DNA of 64,000 bases from Carettochelys insculpta (taxonomy: Eukaryota; Chordata; Testudines; Carettochelyidae), in contig NC_134137.1 of assembly GCF_033958435.1 (NCBI RefSeq), positions 171,815,501 through 171,879,500 on the forward strand, given 5' to 3'. Under the pieces are notes generated by a model that saw only the letters and a program-made list of their open reading frames with translations, had not been told where the DNA came from and did no database searches. Each line of letters opens with the position of its first letter. Positions within the stretch are counted from its first letter, which is position 1. This document shows, piece after piece, positions 47,405-58,610 of the stretch. The translations under genes and the position numbers were made by a program.

Positions 47405-47464
47405 CTAGTAACGGAGAGGTAGCCGTGTTAGTCTGTACACCAACAAAACAGCAGAAATGTAGCA
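47405..47464 (-). mobile_element. PLE 3' tail stub
   Basis: ACGGAGAGGTAGCCGTGTTA followed by GTCTGTACACCAACAAAACA is the inverted tail, 5'-truncated to about 50 bp. It runs into a hairpin at 47452-47481. Confidence 0.7.
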
Positions 47465-47481
47465 CATCTGCTACATTTCTG
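47452..47481. repeat. 13-bp perfect inverted repeat, 4-nt loop
   Basis: CAGAAATGTAGCA, loop CATC, TGCTACATTTCTG. It begins inside the PLE tail stub, so the second arm may be a short inverted copy made during insertion. Confidence 0.9.
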
Positions 47482-48501
47482 TTTCTTTGTTTTCATGTGC
47501 AAACTGCAGTTTTTCCACAGTTTTATAAATTGGCTACATTTGGGCAGGTTTTAACATGCATGGCAAAAATTACATGCCTGACACAAAAAACTCCCTGCCC
47601 AAATTTCAAATTGCTGCTCTGTAGCATAAGGGTGTTAAAGCTTTTCAAATAAAAAGGTCACCAGAATTTTTTAACACTGGTAAAGCACCATATTTTCCCT
47701 GATCTCATTCTTAAAATAAATCTACCCGTTTTAGCTGAAAATTTCCACAGTCAGTTTGAGGCAAACAACTAGCATGGAAAACTTCAGCCAAAGTTGTTAA
47801 AGGGCGGCCAAGTTATAAACTCTGAAAAGAGTTCTATAAAGGGAAGAGATTATATCAACTCCCCTAAAACATAACCCTTGAAAGCAACAGCTTCCTAGAA
47901 CCATGCACAGCTACACACAATACACACTCCCACTAGGAATATAAACAGTCCCAAACACAATATACCACATGCCCATGAACACTGAGTAATTATGTACAGA
48001 AACAAATGTGCAATTGTATAATACCATATTGCACGTGATATACGTCCCATGTATTCTATTCTCACCCAAACAACATATAGCATACTCTGTAAATATGCAT
48101 ATATTATCAGCATGAAACCCATACACAGTTTGCACTCCAAACACACTGCATGAAGGAAACTTGATTTATTTGTCATTTCACTTTTAGCTTTCAGAGTTCC
48201 CTAAACTCTGGCAGGCAGGGGCTAGGGTTTGAGTTTATAGTAATGTTCTTTAGAAGAGATGGGAACACTACAAAGCAGCTTTTTAGTCTTTGCTCTTCTA
48301 AAGTTTGCCTCAAATAACTCTCAGGCAGCTTTATAGCCAAACCCCAACCAACCTTAAAAGGAGGGGTGACTGGATTTCCCTATGCCAAATAGGGAACACC
48401 TGGTAAAATTGCTCAGACTTCAGCAAATGCAATGGAAATCAGACTTATCTTGTACAAACTTTCAAACTAATATTTACTGAGCATCCATTTAAAAAGACAT
48501 A
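47482..48501. other. Intergenic, unassigned
   Basis: AT-rich sequence with no recognised exon or repeat boundary. A segment near 48370-48405 (TTTCCCTATGCCAAATAGGG) is a short imperfect palindrome. Confidence 0.35.
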
Positions 48502-48993
48502 CAGTAAACTCTTGGTATAAGGGACTCTGTTATACTGGACATCAGTTATAACGGATGGCCACTAGTACCACCCCCGCCCCAAGAAAGTAGAGAACTGTAC
48601 TGTAAAAGACTCACCAGAACCACCACCAGGTCTTGCAGCAGCTCAGACCACTGCAGCCATGGGGTCCTTGGCCACACTGCAGCTGCCACCACTGCTGGGT
48701 TCCCCCCACCCCCAGCAGCTCAGACTGCTACAGCTGCAGGGTCCCTGGTTGGGGCTGGGACTGCTGCAGCCACAGGGTCCCTGGCTGAGCTACATCTGCT
48801 TCTGCTGGGTTCTCACCTCCCCTGCTGAGACCACCCCAGAGGCAGGAGGAGCCCCTGCACTCTGCCCTGAGCATGGGCAGCTCAGAGCCAGAGGAGCTGG
48901 GAAGGTCAGTGAGCTAAACCCTTGGATATAATGGACTTTTGGTTTTAACAGACACCCCTCTCCCCATATGTCTGTTATATCAAGGGTTTACTG
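48502..48993. mobile_element. Tigger-like element, 492 bp
   Basis: The left end CAGTAAACTCTTGGTATAAG and the complement of the right end CAGTAAACCCTTGATATAAC are inverted repeats. Left flank TA is kept; right flank is TG. The inner part repeats the TIR wording (TTATACTGGACATC; ATATAATGGAC) around a CAG-rich core. No transposase. Confidence 0.85.
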
Positions 48994-49099
48994 TGCTACA
49001 TTTTTATAGCTAATAACAGGTAAAACAATTACAAATCTCTATTTACCTGTACTTGGTTACAACTGTTTAGCAGGGCCCACCTCTGTGTCCTGCACCAAG

Positions 49100-50625
49100 C
49101 TCCATTGCCCCCCTACAGGCTCACGTAAATGTTTGCGCTCCAGGCCCACAGGAGGTTAATCTGGCCCTGACTCTGCCCCATGGACTCCAGAGGGAGCACC
49201 TGGGGAATGCAGGCTTAAGCCCTGCTAATCCCAGCTGTTGCCCTGTGGTGGAGCACTGGATGTGGGGTTGGGTGGGGTTCCTGCCTTGCAGTGGCAGCCT
49301 GGGCATAGGGGCTGCAGCTTTCCTGTGGGGGCAGGGGACTCTGGGGATGAAGGCTGCAGCTTGCAGTCCTGTGGGGGGGGGGTCCTCCCTAGCTGTGGGG
49401 GTGGCTGCCAACAATGGAGCACTAGGAATGTAGCCTGGCAGAGAAAGGGGCTGGCTGTGGGGTTGGGGGGCACTGGCTCAAGCAGTGGGGGCTCCCTGAC
49501 TGCCCAAAGCAATGGGGCACAATGAGGCTGTTGCCCCAGGGAGTAGTGGGGGAGGGATATTCCACAGCTGCCCACACCCAAGGGCTCCCCGGCTGTTTCA
49601 CACTGCGGGGTGCTGGGAAGTGACTGCCTTCCTGCTGCAGGGGAGCTCATCGCTGGATTTCTGAGTGAACACCTGATTGAGACAGCGTTACCAAATTTGG
49701 GATTACATGGCCAGTTGGTGTTTTTCCTCAAGATCCAGCCCTGGGGTCAGGTGAGTAGCTGATAATCTCACTTTTAATTACATAATAAGTTTTCTCGCTG
49801 TCTTGATTATGAAGGAAAATTTGAGAATATGAACTCTAGTGGCTCAAAGTACAATAAGGCTACCTCGTGCTGCTGGCAACTGAGGCTGCCATCCTGCAGG
49901 GGAGCTCCCAAGCTCAAAGGGCTTTTGCCTTGCCCCATGTGAAGCATTGGCGGGTTGTGGCCCCACCGATACAGCTCCTGGCTGCCCCACCATGCAGGGA
50001 ACTGGGAATGGGGCTGCAGTCCCATGAGCATGGCTCTCAGCTTCCCTGAGCCGTGTGGCACGGGGAACGGGGCTGCAACCCCATGGCTGAAGGTCCCAGC
50101 TTCACCAAGCCATGAAGAGCTGGGAATGGGGCAGCAAGCCCCATGGATGCAGCTCCTGGCTTCCCGAAGCCACGTGGCACCAGGAACGGGGCTGCAACTC
50201 CACAGCTGAGTCTCCCAGCTTCTCTGAGCTGCGTGGCACCAGGAACAGGGCTGCAAGCCCTGCCTTGGTTGTGGTTGTGGGGCTCTGCCAGGCTGGATGG
50301 ACAGCAAAAAGGACTCGGGGGGAGGGGGGGGGAGACAAACGACTCCCACCCCCAGCTCCAACCTACCCTGCCTTACCCTATGGCATGGCTCCTGCTGCCT
50401 CCCTCTCCTGCTGCTGGCACATCTGGCCAGTCAGTATGTGCTACCTGTGCTCTTCAGCCAGCACCTGGTACTTGCATCTGTAAGTGCGCTGGACTGGGGG
50501 AAGGGCAGCTCAGCGGGAAATGTGAATACGGGACTATGAGCTCTTTTGTTAAAATAAGTCGGGACGCTGTCCTAATGCCCGAATATGGGACTGTGCTAGC
50601 CAAAGCGGGACCAATGGCCACACTA
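49100..50625. mobile_element. GC-rich composite element, unresolved
   Basis: The right end (GACGCTGTCCTAATGCCC, GAATATGGGACTGTGC, AAAGCGGGACCAATGGCCAC) is related to the transposon end at 27640-27762. The interior is G/C-rich with tandem units. The left end was not found; two elements could be joined here. The many ORFs (up to 184 codons) are low-complexity shadows. Confidence 0.45.
49970..50265. repeat. Minisatellite, about five ~60-bp units
   Basis: Units share AGCT(C/T)CTGGCTTCCC, then (G/A)GGAA(C/T)GGGGCTGCAA, then CCCCATGG(A/C)TG. The array is contiguous and diverged by roughly 15-25 percent by eye. Confidence 0.85.
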
Positions 50626-50947
50626 CTTAAAAGTATATAGCAAAATACAGAGGACAGAGAAGAGGCAGCAAATGGTAGCATCTGAGTTGTCAGGTAGCTG
50701 CAACACAATGTAGAATATTTCTGTGAGTCCAAAACGCTGCCATAAAGGGTATATTTATCTCTACAAGCACATGTAAAATTACATCAACTGGAATTAAAAT
50801 GAATGTCACTTAGGAAGAGAATATCCACATAAATCGCTGCTGAAATATAGCTCATTGAGATAGTACATTTAGATATGGAATAAAACAAATTACAACAGAA
50901 TATTCCCTCAGCGTGTGATTGTTATGAAATACTGAGTTAATTAAATA

Positions 50948-52281
50948 CAGGTTGAACCTCTCTAGTTCAGCACCCTCGGAACCTGACCAGGGACAACGAG
51001 AGGATTTGCCAAACTATAGAAGGTCAGTATTGTCTAACAGCATTACCAACGCTTCCACAGCTTCCACAGCTTAGGCCCCACCCAGTAGCCTAGGAAATTC
51101 ACACACCCTGTGCGCCTCGGAGAGGCAATGCTTCCCCACTCACAAGCACACAGTCTGAGTGTAGAAAAGAACACTTAATAAAAGAGGCAGAAAGGTCAGT
51201 TAGCATAAGCGTGGGAAAACACCACAGCCGGAGTTCATAACCAATCCTCAAGTAACTGTCCCAGCTCAACTGCATTGAGCAATGTTCTTGGCCTCTTAGG
51301 CTCATGCATCCAATACTGTAAACAGCCAATCCACACACCCAACTTTCTCTGTACCCCCAATTCAAATGCCCCACTTACAACTCTGTCCAGTCTGTGCGGG
51401 CTCTGACACCTCACGCTGATGCATTCCCTCACAGAACCTGAGACAGTGCCACCTTTGCACCCATCCACCAGTCGCGCCATCCGTCTGCTGCTCCTACTGT
51501 TCGTCCACCAGTCATGCCGTCCATCTGTCTGCTGCCCCTCCTACTGGCTGTCTGCTGGGGGTTTAGTCTGAGGCAAAACCCTGTGATTTCAGCTCGCAGC
51601 ATCTACCAAAGTAGAGTCTCATACAAGATACAAATGCTAATATTCAACTCCATCTTTTAACAGGTGGGGAGAGCTAATCAAACCAGGCTTACATCTATAT
51701 TGCCAAGGCTTAGGCAGGGCCAAGGCACCTAGGTAGCTGATTCAACCCATGACCTTCCCTTTCTGTTTTGTAGAGCTTTAAACCAGGGGAACCCTGTGTA
51801 ATCCGTGTCATGTGCAGTTATAATGACTGCCCTGTCCCCCACAATGACTTGGAGCATTGGTGGGAGTTCACAATTCTTATACTGAGTGTGAGCATAAATT
51901 GTGATTTTACAACAATGTGTTTACAATAGACAAAATCTCATTGCTTCCTTGCTACCTATCAATCTTTGTTTGCAAGGTATCACATATGCACACCTTTCCA
52001 TTCTCAGGCAAATGATCTCTGAAAGACACATTCCTCCCAGCCTTCAGCAGCATTGAGTTCCTGCTGGCACATGCCTTACACTTAGAAGACATTTAAGGGT
52101 AAATTAGAGGTAAATAACAGCACAGAACACTGAGAGCCTGGGTGTGTGGTTGTAAACGAACTTTACGGGACTGTGGGAAACTTGGCCATAGCCATGATAA
52201 ATGATCGTCTGGCTAATTAAAATCATGATGGGCCAGGAATGCTGTCAGATCAGAGAGTGCCAGACTAGAGAGGTTCAACTG
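50948..52281. mobile_element. Tigger/pogo-like element B with 1-kb insertion
   Basis: The left end CAGGTTGAACCTCTCTAGTT and right end ACTAGAGAGGTTCAACTG are inverted repeats; TA flanks at 50946-50947 and 52282-52283. The outer parts (to about 51073 and from about 52079) align with the 332-bp sibling at 24128-24459 in the opposite orientation, including GGGTAAATTAGAGGTAAATA and AGCACAGAACACTGAGAGCC. The middle is an insertion. Confidence 0.85.
51074..52074. mobile_element. Unclassified 1.0-kb insertion in the Tigger-like element
   Basis: It begins GGCCCCACCCAGTAGCC and ends CTGCTGGCACATGC between words that are contiguous in the sibling copy. CTTA lies on both sides (51070-51073, 52075-52078), a possible 4-bp duplication. 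An AATAAA is at 51177-51182. No coding sequence was recognised; an LTR-type origin is possible but unproven. Confidence 0.6.
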
Positions 52282-53257
52282 TATTACCTTATATAACTTG
52301 ATTGTTTGCTGCTTTTCCTCATGTTTTACTCAATTTAGAAGCAAAACTCATGGATAATTGCTAAGATTTGATTACTAGATATTGTTTTCAAAAGCCCCTT
52401 AGATTCTGGAAAATAACATTTCCTCTGCCTTCTTACTGCTGGGGGAAAGGAGTACTTTGTTCTGTTACACTTCCTTACTCCCAGAACATGAGGGGGTTGT
52501 GTGCGTTGTTTTAGTCACGTGGGGTGCAGGTGTGGGTGGGCACATATATCTTTTTTTGGAGGAACTCAAGAAAATACCTCCTGTAGGGAAGCAAAATACA
52601 TAGGAGACCCTGAGTGTCTATTAACATAGCTCTGCATTGAGATAAACGTTTCCTATGTGCCTCAAGTGCTTGCTCCAGGCTGTCTCTCCTCCCTTCAGTA
52701 ATTATTTCCTCTTTATAGGCAATCCAAAGGAGCTGTCAGTAAGTGGTTCTGGCATATCTGATTGCGCTTTCAACAACTGCCAACCAGTTCCTCTTCCCAG
52801 AAGGGCAAAGCATCTGTCACACTTGGAACACCTGCCCATTGGGTTTTGTTCCCAGTTCTAGAAGCCTCGTGCACAGGTGTGCCAGATGGGGATCGGGCTC
52901 AGGTAACCATCACACACCTGTGGAAGAGCAGCTACCAAACCACTGCTGACCCTCCCCATGACTGAGGAGAGTTATAATGTCATCAGATCTGCCTGAGCCC
53001 CTGCTAAAGGAACGAGCACGTGTATGCAGAGTTCTGCCCCTCTCTGGGCACTAGTTGGCAGTCTAAAGTTATTTGCTGGGGGCAGCACATGCTGCTGCTC
53101 CTCCGGAAAGAAAGCATTCCTCAGCACCCTCTCCTTGCCTCACTTCTCCTCCACGCATCTGGACGTGCTAAAGGAAAATGCTTCCATTAACTGCTACCTG
53201 AGCTCTGCGCTCCTACACCCACCCTGGTGTGCTAAAATGTTTTAGTTAATCCAAACC
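52282..53257. other. Intergenic, unassigned
   Basis: No exon or repeat family was recognised. Confidence 0.35.
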
Positions 53258-53580
53258 CAAGGTCCAGCAATCTTTCCGAGATGGAGTGCTCACATTTGAC
53301 CTTTTGACCTCAATGTACGGTCTGAGTGCTGGTGATGCTTCTTACAGTCACCAGTAGTCATATTTACAACAGCTTCATTGATAAATAAATGAAGATGCAG
53401 AGCTTTACCACGTAGGTGGTGGTTGGTAGCACTGGCTGGTCTTTGGTTAACCCACAGGCTTCGAGCAACCTCCTGGCTGCATAGGGGAGGAGGGGCAGGC
53501 CTGAGTTCTGACCTCACGTGCAGATGAAAATTGGCTTGTGTGCCACTCTTGGCACCTAGGCTGGGGGTTGCTGACCCCTG
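53258..53580. mobile_element. hAT-like MITE, 323 bp
   Basis: The left end CAAGGTCCAGCAATCTTTCC and the complement of the right end CAGGGGTCAGCAACCCCCAG are imperfect inverted repeats of the 'CAGGGGTCGGCAAC' type. Inner words (GAGTGCTCACATTTGACC, AATGTACGGTCTGAGTGC, ATTGATAAATAAATG) fit a turtle hAT MITE. The 8-bp duplication is not preserved. Confidence 0.7.
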
Positions 53581-54464
53581 CGCTGATCACTGTTTCTAGT
53601 CTAGATAAGCCCTTTAGGTGGCAAAATTGGGATGTAAATCAATACAGTTCTGTTCAGAGGCACCTGCCTCCTACTGACTTCAGTGCTCTGTAGGGTCAGA
53701 TCCCCTTAATCAGAAGTCCATCTCTCTGCTAAGACGTTAATTTGGTGGGTCATTTGAGCAGTTGCTTGAGATGGATTGTTCTGTACATAATAAAGATGTG
53801 CTATGTAAAAGTCCGAGCAGCATTTTACTTATTATGCCTCACTATGTCTTCTGTTCAAACCAGATTCCCATTGAATCAGTATTAAGATAATGTTGTCATG
53901 AACTATCAATAAAGAGGGGAAAATGTTATTCGTTGGTTAACAGGAAGTAGATTATTGAAAATGGATATAGTCACAGAGTCCACACTGTGCCTGGGAGTTA
54001 TTAGGGACATTCTAAATAATTTGACAGGAAGCCTGGACTGCTGGCTTTTGTGGAGTAGGGCAGTGATCAATGCTATTTCTCAGAAAGTTTTAAATAAAAC
54101 AGAGCAGCAAACCAGAGAACAGGCGTGTTTTCTGCATTGATGCAACAGAACTAGCTTGAAGAATGATGGCCAGGCTTAAATCCGTACTGACTGTAATAGC
54201 AATTGTAGTGCACAGAATAGCATGTATAGTATTTATGTCAACTTTCTTTAGATCAGAGAGCAAATCCTTGGAACAGATGGGTGCATGATGGAAAATAAAA
54301 AGCCTATCATTTTCGCAGTCTGGACCCAGTCTTGCAAGATGCTGAACGCCCCTTCCTCCTATTGACTTCAGTACTCGGCTGGGTCAGACCCTAAGCACAT
54401 TCTTTTTAAAACTAGCCTCAGTTCTGAAGACACCTTTAAAAGAATATTGACAAGTTATTTTTAA
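53581..54464. other. Intergenic, unassigned
   Basis: AT-rich; no recognised exon or repeat boundary. Confidence 0.35.
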
Positions 54465-54570
54465 TATTTTTAAGAGGCTGTGTGGCTCAGGTGATTAGTA
54501 ATGGGCTAGAGAACTTCTCAGTGCTTTTATGCCTCGACTTCAAATCAAGCCCTACATCTATTAGTGATCA
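54465..54570 (+). mobile_element. Possible tRNA-derived SINE relic
   Basis: GTGTGGCTCAGGTGATTAGT resembles a polIII A-box and GACTTCAAATC, about 50 nt later, a B-box. There is no clover-leaf or CCA-proximal stem, so it is not a tRNA gene. Confidence 0.35.
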
Positions 54571-54774
54571 AAAGTTACCATTAGATGTTCCTCTGGATGC
54601 TCCTGCTCCTAATGCTACTAACTAGTTTTTGAGTTGGAATTCTCAGGAGACAGGCCAAGCAATGAATGGGCTGGAACCTGAATTCCCCTTCTTCCAAGGT
54701 CAGAATTGGGGCACATGTATGCAGCAATGGGAAGAACCTGGCTGCACATTTCTACTTTCCAAGTGCCACTCTAG

Positions 54775-55196
54775 GGCTGCATCTACGCTAGCAAGGTCTT
54801 TTGAAAAATTAGGCACCTTTTTTGAGAGAACACATTGAGCATCCACACACAAAATGTGCTCTTTCGATCCAAAATGGAAAGAACATGGTTCTTCTTCCAG
54901 GAGCTCTCTTCCGTTCCCAGATCAGGAAGAGCGCCTCCTTTCAAAAGTTTTTTTAGGAAAAAAGAGTGTGTGTAGAAGTTCCGTGGGCCCTTTTTACAAA
55001 AAAGTAGTCCTCACGGTGATGGATTTTTTTGATCCCTGGCCCATTCTTTCAAGAGAGCAGGGGCTGTGTGAATGCTCACTATCGAAAGAGTAGATGGATC
55101 TTTTGATCTGCTTTTTTTGCGTGTGGACACACACTTTCAAAAGAAGATCTTCCAGAAGAGCATCCTTCGAAAGATCGTTGTAGTGTAGACATGGCC
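54775..55196. mobile_element. MITE, 422 bp, 'GTCTACAC' group
   Basis: The left end GGCTGCATCTACGCTAGC and the complement of the right end GGCCATGTCTACACTACA are imperfect inverted repeats. The interior has many CTTTTGAAA, CTTTCGA and AGAGC words like the element at 33681-34028, suggesting a related family. No target duplication was recognised. Confidence 0.75.
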
Positions 55197-55359
55197 ACAA
55201 AGCAGAATTCATGCTTATTTGCTATACAGGGGGTCCTCATTATAAGTCCAGGTTACATTTCTAAATCCGGTAACCCTCGAGTTACATGGGGGTTGTGTTC
55301 CTGCAACCCCCAGGTAACTCAAATTTTCGTTCAAGTCAGAGTGCGGGGGAGATAGAAAC

Positions 55360-55840
55360 CAAGCTGCAGCCTGGTTCACAGCTCCCCTGGGGTTGCAGGA
55401 TCCCAGAAACTGACCAGCTCACCAGGGCTGGTCAGTTTCCTGGCTCCCAGAGTGGCTGGGAGTTGGGAACTAGGCTGCCACGTGGTTCCCAGCTCCCCAG
55501 AACTTGGCGGGGGGGACCCAGGAAACTGACCAGGCATGTGCTGGTCAGTTTCCCAGGTCCCCCAAGCAGTGGAGAGATGGGAACCAAATGGCAGCCTGGT
55601 ACCTGGCTCCCTGACCAGGGAAACTGACCAGTTGCTGGCTCCTGCCAGTGCAGGTCAGTTGAGAACCAGGCTGCTGCTTGGTTCCCAGCTCCCTGCTGCT
55701 TGGGAGACCTGGAAAACTAACCAGCCATCATGAGCTGTTAATTTTCCTGGATCTTGCAAGTGGAGGGGAGCTGGGAACCAGGGTCAGCCTGGTTCCCATC
55801 AGCTCCTTGGAGCCAGGAAACTGACAGCCACATGGCTGGG
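55360..55840. repeat. Minisatellite, ~110-bp units
   Basis: Four to five units share GTCAGTTTCC(T/C), GGGA(A/G)C(C/T)A(G/A)GCTG, TGGTTCCCAGCTCCC and GAAACTGACCAG. They lie inside the Tigger-like element. Frames of up to 113 codons cover it, without being a gene. Confidence 0.8.
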
Positions 55841-56149
55841 GGAAGGCAGAAGAAGGGGCAGCTAGGCAGGCTGACAGCCGCAGAGCACCTTCAAGTTGTG
55901 CTTAACTCATGTTAAAGGGAGCTATGCACAACTTGAAGCCATGTATTTTGAGGGTTTACTGCAATGCAATTTATATTGAAACAACTTATAAAGGGGAATT
56001 AATATCCATAAGGAATAATGTAATTAGGTTGAGATACATTCCCAGCACATACAGTTCACAAATGTGTAGTATGTATAATGTACCCATAATACACAAAAAG
56101 CAATAAATAGAAATAAGCAAACAGTAAGACTAAATAAATAGAAGAAGAT

Positions 56150-56430
56150 ACGCCATCTCCCTGCCTGTCCCCACAGTCCCTGCCAGTCTCCACTGGCTAC
56201 CTGCAATTCCTTGTCAGTTTGCTGGGGCTCCCTGCTGGCTCCCCACCAGCTCCCCATCTGTTCCCACACCTCCCCACCAGCTCCCTACAGCTCTCTGCTG
56301 GATCCCCACAGCTTGCTGGCTCCTCACCTGTCCCTGCCAGCTCCCCGCTAATCCCCACCAGGTCCAGCAGTACCCCACTGGCTTCCCACAGCTTTCCTGG
56401 CTACCTGCCAGCTCTATCCTGACTCCTCCC
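56150..56430. repeat. CT-rich minisatellite, ~20-30-bp units
   Basis: Repeated (G)CTCCCCACCAGCTCCC and CTGCTGGCTCC words in the right half of the same element. Confidence 0.75.
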
Positions 56431-56648
56431 CGCTCCCTGCTGGTTCCTCATGACTTCAGGGCTCTCACTTCCAGGGTTCCTGCATTAAAGCACCTGCTGC
56501 CCGGCCACCACAAAGCTCAGCTGTGTTCCTGGCTTTGGGTCCCTTGGCCCCTAAATGATGTAAGTGCAGATCAGTGCAACATAACAAATCTGCTTTCCTG
56601 AATTAATTAACAACTTATAGCAAAGCGACTTATGATGAGGACCCCTTG

Positions 56649-56979
56649 TATAGTGAACAATTGTATTACTCTTTGGCAGGCCACCTGACCATTTTACAGA
56701 GCATCCATGATAGTGACCTGGTGGAGAAGATCAGGCAATGTATCCTATTCTTCAAACGTAAGACCTGATATTGCCAACTTTATGTGAGTTACCCGTGTGA
56801 GTGGAGAAGACTGAGTGTTTGGGATTAGAAACTGCAAAGCTGAGCTGGTGCAGCCAGGTGATGAGTCATCAAACCAGCAAAGGCTGAGAAAACAAAGGAG
56901 ACTGCTGCTCTACTGATGAAGGGGAAGTCTGGGCATGCTCCTTGGTGATGAATGTGGATGAGTCACAGGGGTTGTGTAG
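56649..56979. other. Intergenic, unassigned
   Basis: Spacer between the Tigger-like element and the PLE tail; nothing recognised apart from the tail's left target repeat. Confidence 0.4.
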
Positions 56980-57034
56980 TATCGGAGGGGTACCCGTGTT
57001 AGTCTGGATCTGTAACAGCAACGAAGGGTCCTGT
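56980..57034 (-). mobile_element. PLE 3' tail stub with ~12-bp TSD
   Basis: ATCGGAGGGGTACCCGTGTT, GTCTGGATCTGTAACAGCAA and CGAAGGGTCCTGTG are the inverted tail, almost identical to 9325-9381. Flanks GGGGTTGTGTAG (56968-56979) and GGGGTTGTACAG (57035-57046) match at 10 of 12. Confidence 0.8.
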
Positions 57035-57235
57035 GGGGTTGTACAGAGGCAATAAAAGGAGGGAGCATGGGGCAATGGCTCTATTTCTGAGACACTCCTC
57101 TTCCTGTAGCCAGCTCTCCAGCCATGATCAGCAGACAGACCTGCCTTAATCAACATGCCTTGGCTCCTTCAGCGGCCCATATGCCTGTGTGCAGGAATGA
57201 ACGTGTGTGTGAGAGCTGGTTCCCTCTTTAGTTTA

Positions 57236-58205
57236 AGCCTTTAGTGGCAGCTCTATCCCCTTTAGTTTTACCATATAGGGCATATGTAACTGCCCACAGG
57301 CAGACTGGAACTTGGGATCTCTGTAGTCTCATGCAGGCACCTCTAAAGCAGACAGCTGCCAACCTTAAACAAATTCTCACCAGCAACGTTAGACCACAAC
57401 GCAGGAACTCTAAACCTGGAACCAATCCCTGCAACAAACCTCACTGCCAACTCTGCTCACTTATTGACACCGGCCATATCTTCACAGGTCCTAACCACAT
57501 AAACCACACCAGCAGGGGCTCTTTCACCTGCACATCTACTAATATAATATAGGCCATCATGTGCCAGCAATGCCCCACTGCGATTTACATTGGCCAAACT
57601 GGACAGTCTCTATGTAAAAGAATAGATGGACATAAAGCAGACATCAGGAAGGGTAACAATAAAAACCTGTAGGAGAACACTTCAATCTCTCTGGACACTC
57701 AGTAACAGATTTAAAAGTAGTGGTCCTACAACAAAAAAATTTCAAAAATAAAATGGAGAGAGAAATCTCTGAGCTGCAATTCATTTGCAAATTTGACTCC
57801 ATCAACCAAGGATTAAACAGAGACAGGGAGGAGCTGGCCCATTACAAAAGCAGTTTTTCTGCTCTTGATGTTCACACCTCCACATTAGCATCTGACAATG
57901 GGCACATCCCCCTGAATGAACTGACTTGTTTTCTCCTCTCTTGATGTTCACAGCTCCACGTTATCTAATGATAACGGGCCACATCCACCCTGACTGAATA
58001 GAGCTTGTCAGCTCTGGCCCTCCCCTTTACTGAGAGCCCCTCTTTAAATCCTCCTCTGAACCCCCTCTCCCACTCATGCATCTGATGAAGTGGGTCTTTG
58101 CCCATGAAAGCTCATGCTCCAAAATATCTGTTAGTCTATAAGGTGCTGCATGACTTCTTGCTGTTTTAGAAGATACAGACTAAGTCAGCTACCTCTCTGA
58201 TACTT
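57236..58205 (+). mobile_element. Penelope-like element, 3' part
   Basis: A 5'-truncated copy: linker and GIY-YIG coding region (57244-57944), a spacer, and the characteristic tail (CATCTGATGAAGTGGGTC, CATGAAAGCTCATGCTCC, GTTAGTCTATAAGGTGC, CTACCTCTCTGATACTT). The reverse transcriptase part is missing. The tail stubs at 9.3, 32.8, 47.4 and 57.0 kb are the same or close families. Confidence 0.88.
57244..57944 (+). pseudogene. PLE ORF remnant: linker zinc motif + GIY-YIG endonuclease
   Basis: PLEs encode an RT fused to a C-terminal GIY-YIG nuclease. The first frame (57244-57552) includes RPQRRNSKPGTNPCNKPHCQ and the CxxC-type linker (C-x4-C-x2-C, reading CNKPHCQLC). One TAG (57550-57552) interrupts it; the same frame continues AIMCQQCPTAIYIGQTGQS, LCKRIDGHKADIRKG, with the YIGQTG core, Arg and His in expected order. 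A stop and a one-base frame change near 57670 lead into PVGEHFNLSGHSVTDLKVV and the C-terminus (57720-57944). Only about two or three lesions in 230 codons suggest moderate age. Not functional; the RT is absent. Confidence 0.88.
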
Positions 58206-58451
58206 ACGTGAAATGGGAACTGCACGTGGTCCTTACTCGGAAGTACTTATTTTTAACCATGAAAAAAATCTCCATTGTTTAGAGCCATGAGCAGCTTACA
58301 GTGCAATGCAATACAGTGTGGCTTGTGGTTCTTATAGTCTCATGAGAAGGCTGCGTTTTAAGTGGACTAAGTTTTTTTAAGGTGTCTTTTTTCCTGAATC
58401 GTATTTTTTTTTTTTTTTTGTGATTTACGGCCCTATACAGCTTGCTGACTA
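58206..58451. other. Intergenic with T-run
   Basis: Poly-T near 58404-58419; otherwise unassigned. Confidence 0.5.
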
Positions 58452-58610
58452 ACTTCATAGAACACACAAACTGAGAAGAACCTAGAGAGGTCATCAAATC
58501 TAGAACCCCACACTCATGACAGGACCAAGCACCATCTAGACCATCCCTGACAGGCGTTTGTCTAACCTGCTCCTAAAAATCTCCCATGAGATAGTAGTGT
58601 TTAACCTCGA
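58452..58610 (-). mobile_element. CR1 LINE 3' end, inverted
   Basis: TTCATAGAACACACAAACTG, AACCTAGAGAGGTCATCAAA, GACCATCCCTGACAGGCGTT and TGCTCCTAAAAATCTCCCAT are the antisense CR1 3' end in order. Confidence 0.85.

Larger units (their letters stand above)
55227..56648. mobile_element. Tigger-like element C, 1.42 kb, TA-flanked
   Basis: The left end CAGGGGGTCCTCATTATAAG and the complement of the right end CAAGGGGTCCTCATCATAAG are inverted repeats; TA at 55225-55226 and 56649-56650. Next to the left end the GTTACATGG and GGTAACTC words continue the family motif. The interior is tandem repeat, without transposase. Confidence 0.88.
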
